A program made the translations under genes and the position numbers. Under the pieces are notes generated by a model. It did no database searches. It saw only the letters and a list, made by a program, of their open reading frames with translations, and was not told where the DNA came from. A stretch of DNA of 64,000 nt from Defluviitaleaceae bacterium (GTDB lineage: Bacteria; Bacillota; Clostridia; Lachnospirales; WRAX01): assembly GCA_009784575.1 (NCBI GenBank), contig WRBK01000001.1:62001-126000 (forward strand). Direction: 5' to 3'. Positions within the stretch are counted from its first letter, which is position 1. Each line of letters begins with the position of its first letter. This document shows, one piece after another, positions 10,365 through 20,543 of the stretch.

Positions 10365-11111
10365 ATGGTACAAATTTTAAAGAAAAATGAAAATGTGATA
10401 AAATATCTGGAAAAGACCAAAAACGCTAATCTTAATATATTGGCGTTTTTGGTCTTTGATAGTGATGCTGATGTTTACATATGCAATGATGATATTACGA
10501 ATGGCGTGATTGTGGGGTCACAAAGCCGCAATTTTTTCTATGTAGATACTCATAATAAAGACTTTTTTGATGAGTTTTTGAAAATGATACCGAGTGGGCA
10601 TAAATTGTTTTCTGGTGTGGCGCAGGATGTAGCGGACTCCATTTTGGTGGACAAAGAAACTGTGTGGCAAACGCCTTGCAAGGTCTTTGTTCATAATGGC
10701 TTGATGCAATTATCGCCTAATTCAGACTTTGCTATAGAGAAGCTAACGGAAGCGGATGCTAAAGAGGTAGATGAATATTACACATACCGCTCAGAAGGTT
10801 CAGTTGAGCGACTGCGTAAAGACATACGGTTAATGGATAGTGCCTGCATACGCGTTGACAGCACATTAGCCGCTTGGTGTCTTGTACATGCCGAGGATTG
10901 CTCAATGGGACCGCTATACACCAAGGAGGAGTTTCGTGGCAGAGGACTTGGGCTTGCCACAGCTTGTGATGTGGCTAAGAAAATGATTGCAAAGGGCATG
11001 AAACCTCACGCGCAAATCGCAAGTGACAACATAGCCTCGCTAGCTCTTATTAATAAGCTTGAGGGTATGGAATATTCCCATGATTGTGTTTGGTTTGGGC
11101 TGGAAAATTAA
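10365..11111 (+). CDS. GNAT family N-acetyltransferase
   Basis: MGPLYTKEEFRGRGLGLATACDVAKKMIAKGMKPHAQIASDNIASLALINKLE GNAT motif; ATG at 10365 directly after fba stop. Confidence 0.85.
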   Translation: MVQILKKNENVIKYLEKTKNANLNILAFLVFDSDADVYICNDDITNGVIVGSQSRNFFYVDTHNKDFFDEFLKMIPSGHKLFSGVAQDVADSILVDKETVWQTPCKVFVHNGLMQLSPNSDFAIEKLTEADAKEVDEYYTYRSEGSVERLRKDIRLMDSACIRVDSTLAAWCLVHAEDCSMGPLYTKEEFRGRGLGLATACDVAKKMIAKGMKPHAQIASDNIASLALINKLEGMEYSHDCVWFGLEN

Positions 11112-11137
11112 GTAAATGAGGCATATTCATTAATTCT

Positions 11138-11160
11138 GGTCGCCAATGCGACCTTTTTTA
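11138..11160 (+). terminator. Intrinsic terminator after GNAT gene
   Basis: GGTCGC-CAAT-GCGACC followed by TTTTTT. Confidence 0.88.
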
Positions 11161-13620
11161 TTGCAAGGATTCCAATTGTGCATTAGGATAAAAATGCGCC
11201 AAAATCCACTCATATGTATATCCGCGCGAAACCATGCCCGCTACACCATTTTGGCTCATACCTACCCCATGTCCAAAACCACCACCGTAAAATGTTATGC
11301 CATCTGAAATCTCCTCAAAAACCATAAAAGTAGATGGCAACATAAAATGGTTTGTGATAGGTGATGCATTATGCCGATTTAGAATCACACCACCTTCAGC
11401 AGAGGGTTCAAGCAAGCGGCGGATTGCATATTCTGTACGCACTACAACCGACCCCTGCGACCCTGTTATCAGCAACTCTCGTACATTGCCACCGCCGCCG
11501 CGCGAAACCACTGCCATCGACTGGAAATCACCAATATTGGTTACAAATTGCGGAGGGAATGTGGCTGTGCTATTTGGCATTGGAAAAAGATGTGGGCTAG
11601 CTGCGGCGAGGGCAGGCAGGTTGCGCCCGATTATCTCTGTGAGCTGCTCATTAGTCAATTGCAAATTCCAACGAAACCACGGAGAGTTGTCATCATAGCT
11701 TGAAATAGTTGTGTTCATAAAAAATGCATGAGCATTGGATTCTACAGAAAGGTCACCAGTAGCAACGCTAAGACCCTGCGGTTGCGCTGATAGATATGGC
11801 GGGGTAGGGCGGTCAAATTCCCATGTGCTGCCATTAATCCATACATCTCCGCTATTTGCAGTATGCCCTGATGATGTGGAGAAGAAATTTGCCGTTACAA
11901 CCTCGCCACCATAAGTCAGGACAAGTCCTGCTGTCTCGCGCACGGCGGCTTGCGATATGGCGGTCTCTGGGAAATTAGCATAAACCTGCGATTGTATGCT
12001 ATCATCCACATTTGCGCCATACATATAGAAACGATTAGCAAATATAGCGGCAACAGCATAGCTGCGCGCCGTAACTGCTTGAACCTTGGCGGCTTCTAGC
12101 CCAAAAGATGCGGGCATTTCACTTGGGATGACGGCATACAGGTATTCTTCCAAGTCAAGCTGGTTGACAACCACAAATCCATCTGCACGGCGGCTTATCT
12201 CTATAATACCGCGATAGCGGGGATTCTCGCCGTCGCCCCAGTTGCGGCTGATTGTGGTAATCTCTGTCATGCCATTTTCGCTATTAGGCACAATTGTAAT
12301 TCTGCCTGTGGCATTATCTATTAGATTAATATTTTCGGTAGCTGACAGATGAAACTCTTGATTCGGTGGGATTTCTATTATCTCATTTGCGGTATGTATG
12401 GTCAGACCTGTCTCGCTGCGCAAACCCACGGACTGATGTATGCGGCTGGCAAAGCCTGTTGTGGAAAGAACTACACGAATATGCGAGGGAGCGGCACGGC
12501 GCAAAATTATAGCAGCCGATACCTGACCGTCACGCATCACAAAATCAGCTACATCATAGCCTATTGTGATTTGGTTAAGATGACCCATAGTAACATTTCT
12601 TGTGGTCGGGATATTATATATGCCAAAAGCGCCATGAAGTGGAAGACGACCTAACCCCTCTATTTCAACATATTGAGATGATATTTGACTGACTACGCCC
12701 GATACAGTATGTTCAAAAACAATGACCGATTCGGCAGTGTTCCCATTGATTTGTACATCGGCTATATTCCCTTGCGATAAAGCGGTGGTATCATAGGCAT
12801 ATGTGCGCTGTGCACCTCCTGCAAAAATGGTTATGCTATCTATATTACGCTCAACTATATAAGCATTACGAATGGTTGGTGCATCGCTTATCAACCCTGC
12901 TATAGCCAAAATCTCCCCATCTTTATGCAAAATAGATACTTCGCGGTCAAGATAGTCCTCAAAATCAAGCCCTGTGGCTGTAAAATGACCAATATTTGTA
13001 ACAACATGCCCTTGGGGTAATTGGGAATTAAATTGCGGTGTGATTAGGATAATGACATTTTCTTGAATGATACCAAAATAATCAGCCGTGGTGGCATATC
13101 CGCTGAGGTTTCCAAGCAACTGCATATATAGGTTAATCCAAAGAGCATAGGAAATGGCAAGTTGGCGGTTTTCTGGCGTTAGCTGTATGCGTATAGGATT
13201 GTTTGGGTCTAGTCTGTCCAAAATGAACTGTGCTTGCTCTAATGTAAGCGGACTTTCAGGGTAAAAATTGTAGCCTATGCCACTAAGATGCCCCATGCTA
13301 ACGGCGGCATTAATATATCTATCATGCCACATGCTGACCGATGTGTCCGAAAAATTAATATGGCGCGGGGAATGAGTTATCTCTGCTGCATCAGAAAAGG
13401 TGAGTGCAATCATCTTTGCCACCATTGCACGGGAAATAGGCACATCGTCGCGTACAATGTCAACCTGCTGTTGGACTGATAACTCTTGTCGTGGTGGCGC
13501 ATCGACCACAAATGGCGCGCCTTCATCTGCATGTTCTGGCTCATCATCGTTTGCTCCACAAGACACAAATATTGCTAGAAAAGTAATTAGAAATATCATA
13601 AGGAAAAATCTTTTGTTCAT
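11158..13620 (-). CDS. Lipoprotein with SLH-like N-terminal region and SpoIID/LytB domain
   Basis: Lipobox MNKRFFLMIFLITFLAIFVSC; VDIVRDDVPISRAMVAKMIALTF.. SLH-like; LDLEEYLYAVIPSEMPASFGLEAAKVQAVTARSYAVA and GGGFGHGVGMSQNGVAGMVSRG SpoIID motifs. Confidence 0.88.
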   Translation of the reverse strand: MNKRFFLMIFLITFLAIFVSCGANDDEPEHADEGAPFVVDAPPRQELSVQQQVDIVRDDVPISRAMVAKMIALTFSDAAEITHSPRHINFSDTSVSMWHDRYINAAVSMGHLSGIGYNFYPESPLTLEQAQFILDRLDPNNPIRIQLTPENRQLAISYALWINLYMQLLGNLSGYATTADYFGIIQENVIILITPQFNSQLPQGHVVTNIGHFTATGLDFEDYLDREVSILHKDGEILAIAGLISDAPTIRNAYIVERNIDSITIFAGGAQRTYAYDTTALSQGNIADVQINGNTAESVIVFEHTVSGVVSQISSQYVEIEGLGRLPLHGAFGIYNIPTTRNVTMGHLNQITIGYDVADFVMRDGQVSAAIILRRAAPSHIRVVLSTTGFASRIHQSVGLRSETGLTIHTANEIIEIPPNQEFHLSATENINLIDNATGRITIVPNSENGMTEITTISRNWGDGENPRYRGIIEISRRADGFVVVNQLDLEEYLYAVIPSEMPASFGLEAAKVQAVTARSYAVAAIFANRFYMYGANVDDSIQSQVYANFPETAISQAAVRETAGLVLTYGGEVVTANFFSTSSGHTANSGDVWINGSTWEFDRPTPPYLSAQPQGLSVATGDLSVESNAHAFFMNTTISSYDDNSPWFRWNLQLTNEQLTEIIGRNLPALAAASPHLFPMPNSTATFPPQFVTNIGDFQSMAVVSRGGGGNVRELLITGSQGSVVVRTEYAIRRLLEPSAEGGVILNRHNASPITNHFMLPSTFMVFEEISDGITFYGGGFGHGVGMSQNGVAGMVSRGYTYEWILAHFYPNAQLESLQ

Positions 13621-13761
13621 TCGTATCTCCCTCCAAAATAAAGTAAAAGTACAAGCTTTTATATAATTATGAGCATGTGAGTACAAATATTCCGTCAGAC
13701 TTTTTATGAATATTTCGTATATTGTATTGAACTTGATTTTAAGAATAAGGGAGATAAGATT

Positions 13762-15684
13762 ATGTTATTACGCAAATTTCGCATAGCGGCGGCCATGCTG
13801 GTGCTTGCATGTATGCTCATACCAAGCTTGGCTGTATACGCATCACAAACCCCATCGGGCATTTCCTTTGATGATTTGGAAAGTCGAATTGATGCTATCA
13901 TGGCAGAGCATGTGGGCATAACCACGCCTGGCGCGGCTGTTGTGATAATGCACGAGGGTGAGATTATTCTTTCACGTGGTTATGGCTATGCTGATATTGA
14001 ACGCGGCATACCTGTAGACCCTGCTGCTACTATCTTTGAACATGGCTCTATAGGCAAGGTCTTTGTGTATGTTGCAACTATGCAGCTTGTGGAGCGTGGC
14101 TTGTTGGATTTGGATGCGGATATCGGTACGTATTTGCCAGAAGAAATTATGTCGCAACTTGATTTTACATACACTGTCACCATGCGTGACCTGCTAAATC
14201 ATGCGGCGGGATTTGAAGAAGTTCTTCTTGGTCTCTTTGTTGATGCGCAAAATATGGAACAACGCCGCGGAACTTTGGAAGATGTTCTGCTAAACTTAAT
14301 ACCAGCCCAAATTTTCGAACCAGGCACGGTTAGTGCATATTCTAATTGGGGCTCTGCGCTTGCGGCTTTGGTAGTAGAAAGCATATCTGGGCAACCTTTT
14401 TATGAATTTGAAATGCAAAATATCCTTATGCCGCTTGGCATGACGAGCACACTCAATCAGCCAAATTGGGTTGGCAATCATGCGTTTTTACAAAACAAGG
14501 CTGTGGGCTATCATGCAGATGGTGCTGGCGGCTTTCGTGAGGGTATATGGGCGTATATACCCCTGTATCCAGCTGGTGCTATAAATGGCACAGCAGAGGA
14601 TTTGGCGCGTTTTGTCACAGCTTTTGTTTCGCCTTATGGCGAAGCTGGTACGCTTTTTGATAGTGCAAACACTCTGGCTATTATGCTTTCACCAAGCTCT
14701 CTAGACCCTATTAATAGACCTAAGACATATCATGGATTGCTACGATATTCTGGTGCATATACGGGGCTTGGACATGGCGGCAATACAGACACTTTTAGTG
14801 CGAATATGGTGTTTGTGCCAGAAACAAGATTTAGCTTTGTGGTACTTACCAATGCTGGCGGCGAAACAGATGTGGTCTATGGAATAACGAGCTTGCTTAT
14901 GGGTGCGCGGGATATGCCGCAACCCACCGCAAATTTGCCACATGCATCGGCGGTAGAGGGAAGCTTCGCAATGTCGCGCCGTACAGAGAGCAATGTGACT
15001 GGTCTTTTTAACTTCTCTATACTTAACGTAACCGCGCAAGATGAAAACAGTATAAGCATAACTTTTGGGCCTTTTGGCGCATTGTATTTTCAACAAGTAG
15101 AGCCATATGTATTTCGCAGTACTTCAACTGATGAAGCGGACTTTTTAAGCATAATGGTTAATGAAATTCGTTTTAGGATGGAAGAGGGTCAGCCTGTGCA
15201 GGTGCATGTGGGAAATGGTCTTGATTTTACACTTTTGCCCGAGGGTCGTGGTCTTGTTGCTTTTGTTGGCGGCATTGCAGGCATGGGTATCGGCGCGTTA
15301 TTTTTCTTGATTATGCCCATTATCCTGCTAATATCATTTTTTGCAGGCAAGAAAAAGGGCATTGTTGTGGAACATACACATTTTGGACTAGCTAGCAACA
15401 CATTTTTGCTATCGGGAACATTGATTGTTGTTAATAATCTGCTTTTTGGTCTGCATATGCTCATAGATTTTTGGAGAGCAGCAACCGTTGCAGCACTTGT
15501 ACCGCATATCTGGGCAAATATTATAATTGCGGGCTTGGCAGTTGTGCTGTTTGTGGCATCTCTATTGACATTGCGCGGTACAAAAATAAGAACAAGGCGC
15601 AAGGTGATGTTCATAACTACATCCTGTATTATGGGATTTATGCTGTTGGCTCTATGGCATTGGAATTTCTTTGCCTTAATATAG
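13762..15684 (+). CDS. Serine hydrolase, beta-lactamase/PBP4* family with C-terminal TM helices
   Basis: EHGSIGKVFVYVATMQLVERGLLDLD (SxxK), YSNWGSALAALVVESISG (YxN), LGHGGNTDTFSANM; signal peptide. Confidence 0.9.
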   Translation: MLLRKFRIAAAMLVLACMLIPSLAVYASQTPSGISFDDLESRIDAIMAEHVGITTPGAAVVIMHEGEIILSRGYGYADIERGIPVDPAATIFEHGSIGKVFVYVATMQLVERGLLDLDADIGTYLPEEIMSQLDFTYTVTMRDLLNHAAGFEEVLLGLFVDAQNMEQRRGTLEDVLLNLIPAQIFEPGTVSAYSNWGSALAALVVESISGQPFYEFEMQNILMPLGMTSTLNQPNWVGNHAFLQNKAVGYHADGAGGFREGIWAYIPLYPAGAINGTAEDLARFVTAFVSPYGEAGTLFDSANTLAIMLSPSSLDPINRPKTYHGLLRYSGAYTGLGHGGNTDTFSANMVFVPETRFSFVVLTNAGGETDVVYGITSLLMGARDMPQPTANLPHASAVEGSFAMSRRTESNVTGLFNFSILNVTAQDENSISITFGPFGALYFQQVEPYVFRSTSTDEADFLSIMVNEIRFRMEEGQPVQVHVGNGLDFTLLPEGRGLVAFVGGIAGMGIGALFFLIMPIILLISFFAGKKKGIVVEHTHFGLASNTFLLSGTLIVVNNLLFGLHMLIDFWRAATVAALVPHIWANIIIAGLAVVLFVASLLTLRGTKIRTRRKVMFITTSCIMGFMLLALWHWNFFALI

Positions 15685-15738
15685 TCTGCCACCATCTACA
15701 TAGCATATCTCTCATAAGTATAATACCTCGTAGGGGTG

Positions 15739-15872
15739 GCACTCCGCCGACCCAACAAAATATGGTAACTATCCCAAAATTCCCCTCCGTGAAGGGGATG
15801 TCTTTTGCTCGTTTTAGAGCAAAAGACGGGGTGGTTGTACACTATAAACGGCATTGTGAGGACCATGAGTAA
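15739..15872. repeat. Intergenic repeat-like element with internal hairpins
   Basis: CCCCTCCGTGAAGGGG followed by perfect hairpin GTCTTTTGCTC-GTTTTA-GAGCAAAAGAC, then GGGGTGG...CATTGTGAGGACCATGAG; non-coding composition. Confidence 0.5.
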
Positions 15873-15896
15873 TTGCGTAATCCAAAAACATGTGTA

Positions 15897-15925
15897 TTGT
15901 AATTTGAAATCTGGTGATGTATAAT
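15897..15925 (+). promoter_or_regulatory. Putative promoter TTGTAA-17-TATAAT upstream of ABC exporter operon
   Basis: TTGTAA (15897-15902), 17-nt spacer, TATAAT (15920-15925). Confidence 0.55.
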
Positions 15926-15978
15926 GAAATATGCGGAACTTTTTGCAATAGATTTCGTATAACTTACGGGGTGATTTT

Positions 15979-16713
15979 TTGGCTAATGAAATTGTAGTGG
16001 AACTGAAAGATGTAAAAAAGATATATCCTATGGGTGATGAGCGCATTGTGGCATTGGATGGCATATCGCTCAAATTTGTGCGCGGCAAAATATATTGCCT
16101 TCTTGGGGTATCTGGTAGCGGTAAATCTACATTACTAAACCTTATAGCGGGGCTAGAAAAGCCTACACACGGTGAGATAATTTTTAAAGGCAAGCATCAT
16201 ATACAAAAAATGAGCGAAAAAAAGCTGGCTATATTTAGGCAACGCTATGTGGGTTTTGTTTTTCAATCATATAACCTAATGCCAACGCTAACTGCGCTAG
16301 AAAATACCACATTGCCATTGATTTTTAGGCGTGTTCCGAAGAAGGTACGCAGCAAAAAGGCGATGCAGATGTTAAAGGCTGTAGGGCTTGCCAATCGCTG
16401 GCGGCATAAGCCTAGCGAAATGAGCGGCGGTCAGCAACAGCGTGTGTCCATAGCCCGCGCATTTGTAAACCAGCCTGAAATTGTTTTTTGCGACGAACCC
16501 ACGGGCAATCTGGATACAAAAACGACGGTCGAGATGATGAACCTAATATGCGGCATAGCTAACCAGCATAATCAGACATTAATCCTTGTTACGCACAATC
16601 TGGAGCTTGCCAGATATTGCGATGAGGTGATACATATACGCGATGGCAAAATCGAGAAGATAGAGGATGTTAGCGCAGATAAGGTCGAAATACAATTCGG
16701 GGGGATATTATGA
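15979..16713 (+). CDS. ABC transporter ATP-binding protein (MacB/LolD-type)
   Basis: LLGVSGSGKSTLLNLIAG, PSEMSGGQQQRVSIARAFVNQPEIVFCDEPTGNLDTKT. Confidence 0.95.
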   Translation: MANEIVVELKDVKKIYPMGDERIVALDGISLKFVRGKIYCLLGVSGSGKSTLLNLIAGLEKPTHGEIIFKGKHHIQKMSEKKLAIFRQRYVGFVFQSYNLMPTLTALENTTLPLIFRRVPKKVRSKKAMQMLKAVGLANRWRHKPSEMSGGQQQRVSIARAFVNQPEIVFCDEPTGNLDTKTTVEMMNLICGIANQHNQTLILVTHNLELARYCDEVIHIRDGKIEKIEDVSADKVEIQFGGIL

Positions 16714-19205
16714 AGAACGCAAGAAGATTCACGAAAATTTTACTGGCATTTATTATGATGTTTACACTATTTGGTAACTTTGGCATACTGCATCTACGAG
16801 CTGCGGGTGTTACCATAAGCAGTCAGACTGTGACGGCGGGGCTTGGCGTTACAGAAGTTACATTTAATGTGAATGTGCAGGCAGGAACAACGGTGCAAAA
16901 TGCTTGGGTAACTATGAGTGGCATGACAGCAACGGTCTTTGACCAAACCCTTTTGGCGGGTCACACCTTTACATCGCCAACAAGCGTGGCTATTACGGTA
17001 GCTGTGATAGTGGACGAAGAGCATTTGGGCAATACATTTGTGGGACAGGTATATGTTAGTCATTCGGAAGGTACGTCATCTGGCTTTTTAACAGTGAATG
17101 TTGGGGCGACACCCACGCCATCTCCAACGCCAACCCCAGCAGAAACCCCAATAATATCCATGAGCGCACCAACAAGTTACATAGAAATGACACCAGGCAT
17201 ATCATCAATAGTTAATGTAACGCTGCAAAACACAAGCCGCTTCATGGCACGTGATTTTCGCATAACGCCTAGAGTAGATGCAAACTTTACCGTAGAGATT
17301 TTGGGTGATTTGCCTAGTTTTAATCTGGGACAAAATGCCACGCGCACCTTCCAGCTACGCATAACGCCGCATAGCGGGTTGGATAGTGGCACGCATACCA
17401 TCGTGTTTGACTATAGTTTTGAAAATAATGTACGCAATGTGATAACTCAACAAGGCAATGTTGTGGCGCGCGTGTATCGCCCTACACCAGATGAGCCGCG
17501 CGTGGTAATGGCGGATTTTGTTCTATCACCTATGCTTGTCAACGCTGGAGACAATTTTCAAATTACCACTACATTGCGCAATACATCATCCGCATCGGCG
17601 GCAAATGTTCAGCTTTCCATAGGGGGTTTTGCTGAAGATGGGTTAATTTCGCAAGGCTCTACAACCAATTTTGTTGGCTCGCTATCAGCAAACACTACGC
17701 GAGATGTAGCGTTTAGCTTTGGTACGCCCGCAAATATGACAACGGGCAGTCATCCTATTACATTTACCCTACGCTATGATAATGCCGCTGGCGAGGTTGT
17801 TACGGAGAATTTTACATTCTATGTGACCATAATGGGCGATGGGGCAGGCACAGAAACGGATAGATCAAGACTGACGATTACGAATATTAGTTCGCCTGCG
17901 GGTATATTTTCGCCTAATGACGAGGTAAATTTTAGTATAACCATACAAAACACAGGCGAGCGCGATGCTACAAATGTACGCATTTCTGCTGACCCTGAAA
18001 GCGGCGTAGTGCCGCGCTTGGCTTCCATACAGACCCTGCCAACACTTGCTGTAGGGCAAAGTCATACATTCTCCTTTGCTTTTTCGCCGACAAGCTCAGC
18101 GCAATCGCAGTTTCATAATATAGGCTTTGAGATAGCCTACGATACAGGGCAAATCAATAATGGAAATCCCGTGCGTGGAGGCTTTGAGCAGTTCGCGGGC
18201 TTTAATGTGTATAATCCTGATGCAGATGACGATGTGGATGACACGAACCGCTCCGTGCCGCGCATAATTATTAGCGACTACACAATTAATAGCGGCAATC
18301 CTGACCAGCCAATGATAGTAATGGCAAATTCCGAATTCGACCTTACGCTGACCATGCTAAATACCCACAGCGAGCGCACTATAGGCAATATACGCGTAAC
18401 ATGGGAGGTTTCGGCTATTACGGTAGGCAATGAAATAACTGGCGGCAATGTTTTTACGCCTGTGGATAGTTCCAATACATTTTTCATAGATACCATACCG
18501 CCGCGCGGCATATATGAGCATCATATGCGCCTTTTTGCCATACCAGATGCAGCTCCGCGCAATCATGTTATCACAATCAATTTTGAATACGAAGATGCAG
18601 AAGGCAATCCTTTTGATGCAACTGAGAGTATTGGTGTAAATGTGCGACAAGAATCGAGACTAGAGATGAGCATACCCAGCATACCTACTGTGGTTACGGA
18701 AGGTGATAGAATAAGCGCAGAGGTGATTTTGCTAAATGCTGGTCGCTCTACGCTGTTTAATCTACGTGTACGCCTTGAGGGCGAAGGCATAACGCCTCAT
18801 GAAGAGGTTTTTGGCAATGTGCAAAGCGGACACTTCAATAATTCATGGGCGCAAATATTTGCTGTGCAATCGGGACCAAGCACCATATACATAATTGCCA
18901 CATTTGACGATGAAATGGGACAGCAACACACTGTAACCGAAACTGTTGAAATAGAAATTCTGTCCATGATGGACTTTGGTGGCTGGGATGATGGCGGTTT
19001 TGGTGATTGGAATGGCGGCGGAGGCGACTTTGGTTTTTGGGGCGAAGAAGGCTTTGGTGAAGATGGTGGATTTCTAACGAATATTTGGTTTTGGGTTGCT
19101 ATTGGCGGCGGCTTGATAGCGGTAACCGGTGTAACCATCTTGCTTGTTCGCCGCAGAAAAAAGTTTAATGATGAATTTGGGTTAGATGATGATGACCTTG
19201 CGTAG
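16710..19205 (+). CDS. Large secreted/anchored protein with CARDB-like Ig repeats and C-terminal TM
   Basis: Signal peptide; PTPSPTPTPAETP linker; repeated NTSxxxxxNVxLSIGG / IQNTGERDATNVRIS-like Ig modules; Gly/Asp-rich stretch and TM near C-terminus. Confidence 0.8.
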   Translation: MKNARRFTKILLAFIMMFTLFGNFGILHLRAAGVTISSQTVTAGLGVTEVTFNVNVQAGTTVQNAWVTMSGMTATVFDQTLLAGHTFTSPTSVAITVAVIVDEEHLGNTFVGQVYVSHSEGTSSGFLTVNVGATPTPSPTPTPAETPIISMSAPTSYIEMTPGISSIVNVTLQNTSRFMARDFRITPRVDANFTVEILGDLPSFNLGQNATRTFQLRITPHSGLDSGTHTIVFDYSFENNVRNVITQQGNVVARVYRPTPDEPRVVMADFVLSPMLVNAGDNFQITTTLRNTSSASAANVQLSIGGFAEDGLISQGSTTNFVGSLSANTTRDVAFSFGTPANMTTGSHPITFTLRYDNAAGEVVTENFTFYVTIMGDGAGTETDRSRLTITNISSPAGIFSPNDEVNFSITIQNTGERDATNVRISADPESGVVPRLASIQTLPTLAVGQSHTFSFAFSPTSSAQSQFHNIGFEIAYDTGQINNGNPVRGGFEQFAGFNVYNPDADDDVDDTNRSVPRIIISDYTINSGNPDQPMIVMANSEFDLTLTMLNTHSERTIGNIRVTWEVSAITVGNEITGGNVFTPVDSSNTFFIDTIPPRGIYEHHMRLFAIPDAAPRNHVITINFEYEDAEGNPFDATESIGVNVRQESRLEMSIPSIPTVVTEGDRISAEVILLNAGRSTLFNLRVRLEGEGITPHEEVFGNVQSGHFNNSWAQIFAVQSGPSTIYIIATFDDEMGQQHTVTETVEIEILSMMDFGGWDDGGFGDWNGGGGDFGFWGEEGFGEDGGFLTNIWFWVAIGGGLIAVTGVTILLVRRRKKFNDEFGLDDDDLA

Positions 19206-19217
19206 GGGGCAGTAAAT

Positions 19218-20543
19218 ATGCGCTTTTTGGATATACTTACAATGGCTTTACGAAATATGTTTAAACGCAAACTACGCACGGTGCTAACGGTATCTGGCGT
19301 GGCAATAGGCTCTGTTGCTATAACGCTAATGATAAGCCTAGGTGTTGCTGTAAATTTACAGCATGAGCAACAAATAGAAATGCTGGGGCATCGCGCTAAC
19401 CGCATAACCATTTGGGGACCATGGAGTCCTGGTATTGGTGATGCCGTTTTGGACGAGGCAATGCTGGAGCGTATTTCTGCCATGCCAAATGTGGTGGCAG
19501 CTACGCCGCAAGTATGGATGCAACTAACATTCGTTAATGGTCCATATGTGGCGGATTTGCAGATAAATGGCATCGTGCCAGAAGCTATGCCATATATGGG
19601 GCTTAATGTGGCGGAAGGTCGCGTTCTTACGGCTGATGATAACTTGCAAATCGTTTTTGGCTCAAATGTGCTAACGCAGTTTAGAAACCCGCGTGACCGC
19701 TGGATATGGGATTGGGACCAAGTTGCAAACATAGACCCGCTTGCTATACCCATGCGCGCATCATTTGATTTTAACTTTGGGCAACCTAGTATAGGTGGTG
19801 GGGGTCAGAATCAAAACAGCCCTGCACCTTATATAATCGAGGGCGTGGGCATTTTGGATGGCGTGGAATGGGAATCGCAGATGAATGCCTTTATGCCATT
19901 ATCTGCTGTGTTAGAAATTCAGCGCGACCAGCAACGTTTTTGGCAAAGCTTGGGCGGCTGGTGGGGGCGCGACGTGGATGCCGATGGTTTTGAGAATCTA
20001 ACAGTGGTAGCATCCAGTGCTGAGCATGTAACGCAGATTGCGGATGATATACGTAACTTGGGCTTTAATGACGTATGGTATGATATGCAATGGATAAATC
20101 AACAGCGTGAAAGCACGCAATCTCTACAAACCCTGCTTTCGGCAATAGGCGCGGTTTCGCTTATTGTTGCCGCAATAGGCATAGCGAACACTATGATAAT
20201 GGCAATATATGAGCGCACAAAAGAAATTGGCGTTATGAAGGTGATAGGAGCATCTGTTAAGGATGTGCGCCGCCTGTTTTTGGTGGAAGCCGCACTGATA
20301 GGGGCTTTTGGCGGGCTTCTTGGTGTTGGACTTTCGGCTGTTGCATCCTATGTGCTTAATACTGTAGGCTTACCGTTTCTTGATATGCTTGTATGGGGTG
20401 CGACAGGAGATGTCAGTGTGATACCAATGTGGCTATATGCCCTTGGGTTTGGGTTCTCTTGTGGTGTTGGGCTTTTCTCTGGGTTTTTACCAGCCCGCCG
20501 CGCAACAAAAATATCGGCTCTTGAAGCTATAAGGACATCATAA
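19218..20543 (+). CDS. ABC transporter permease (MacB/FtsX family)
   Basis: N-terminal MALRNMFKRKLRTVLTVSGVAIGSVAITLMISLG; C-terminal IANTMIMAIYERTKEIGVMKVIGASVKDVRRLFLVEAALIGAFGGLLG; PARRATKISALEAIR. Confidence 0.94.
   Translation: MRFLDILTMALRNMFKRKLRTVLTVSGVAIGSVAITLMISLGVAVNLQHEQQIEMLGHRANRITIWGPWSPGIGDAVLDEAMLERISAMPNVVAATPQVWMQLTFVNGPYVADLQINGIVPEAMPYMGLNVAEGRVLTADDNLQIVFGSNVLTQFRNPRDRWIWDWDQVANIDPLAIPMRASFDFNFGQPSIGGGGQNQNSPAPYIIEGVGILDGVEWESQMNAFMPLSAVLEIQRDQQRFWQSLGGWWGRDVDADGFENLTVVASSAEHVTQIADDIRNLGFNDVWYDMQWINQQRESTQSLQTLLSAIGAVSLIVAAIGIANTMIMAIYERTKEIGVMKVIGASVKDVRRLFLVEAALIGAFGGLLGVGLSAVASYVLNTVGLPFLDMLVWGATGDVSVIPMWLYALGFGFSCGVGLFSGFLPARRATKISALEAIRTS

Noticed and set aside
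13972-15096. Antisense ORFs opposite the serine hydrolase and other genes
   Set aside because: Frame shadows of the sense codon bias; no SD, no recognisable motifs. The same applies to most minus-strand ORFs in the track opposite well-identified genes.
15471-15872. Plus-strand ORF ending in PKFPSVKGMSFARFRAKDGVVVHYKRHCEDHE
   Set aside because: Mostly out-of-frame overlap with the serine hydrolase then repeat-derived peptide; not a gene.
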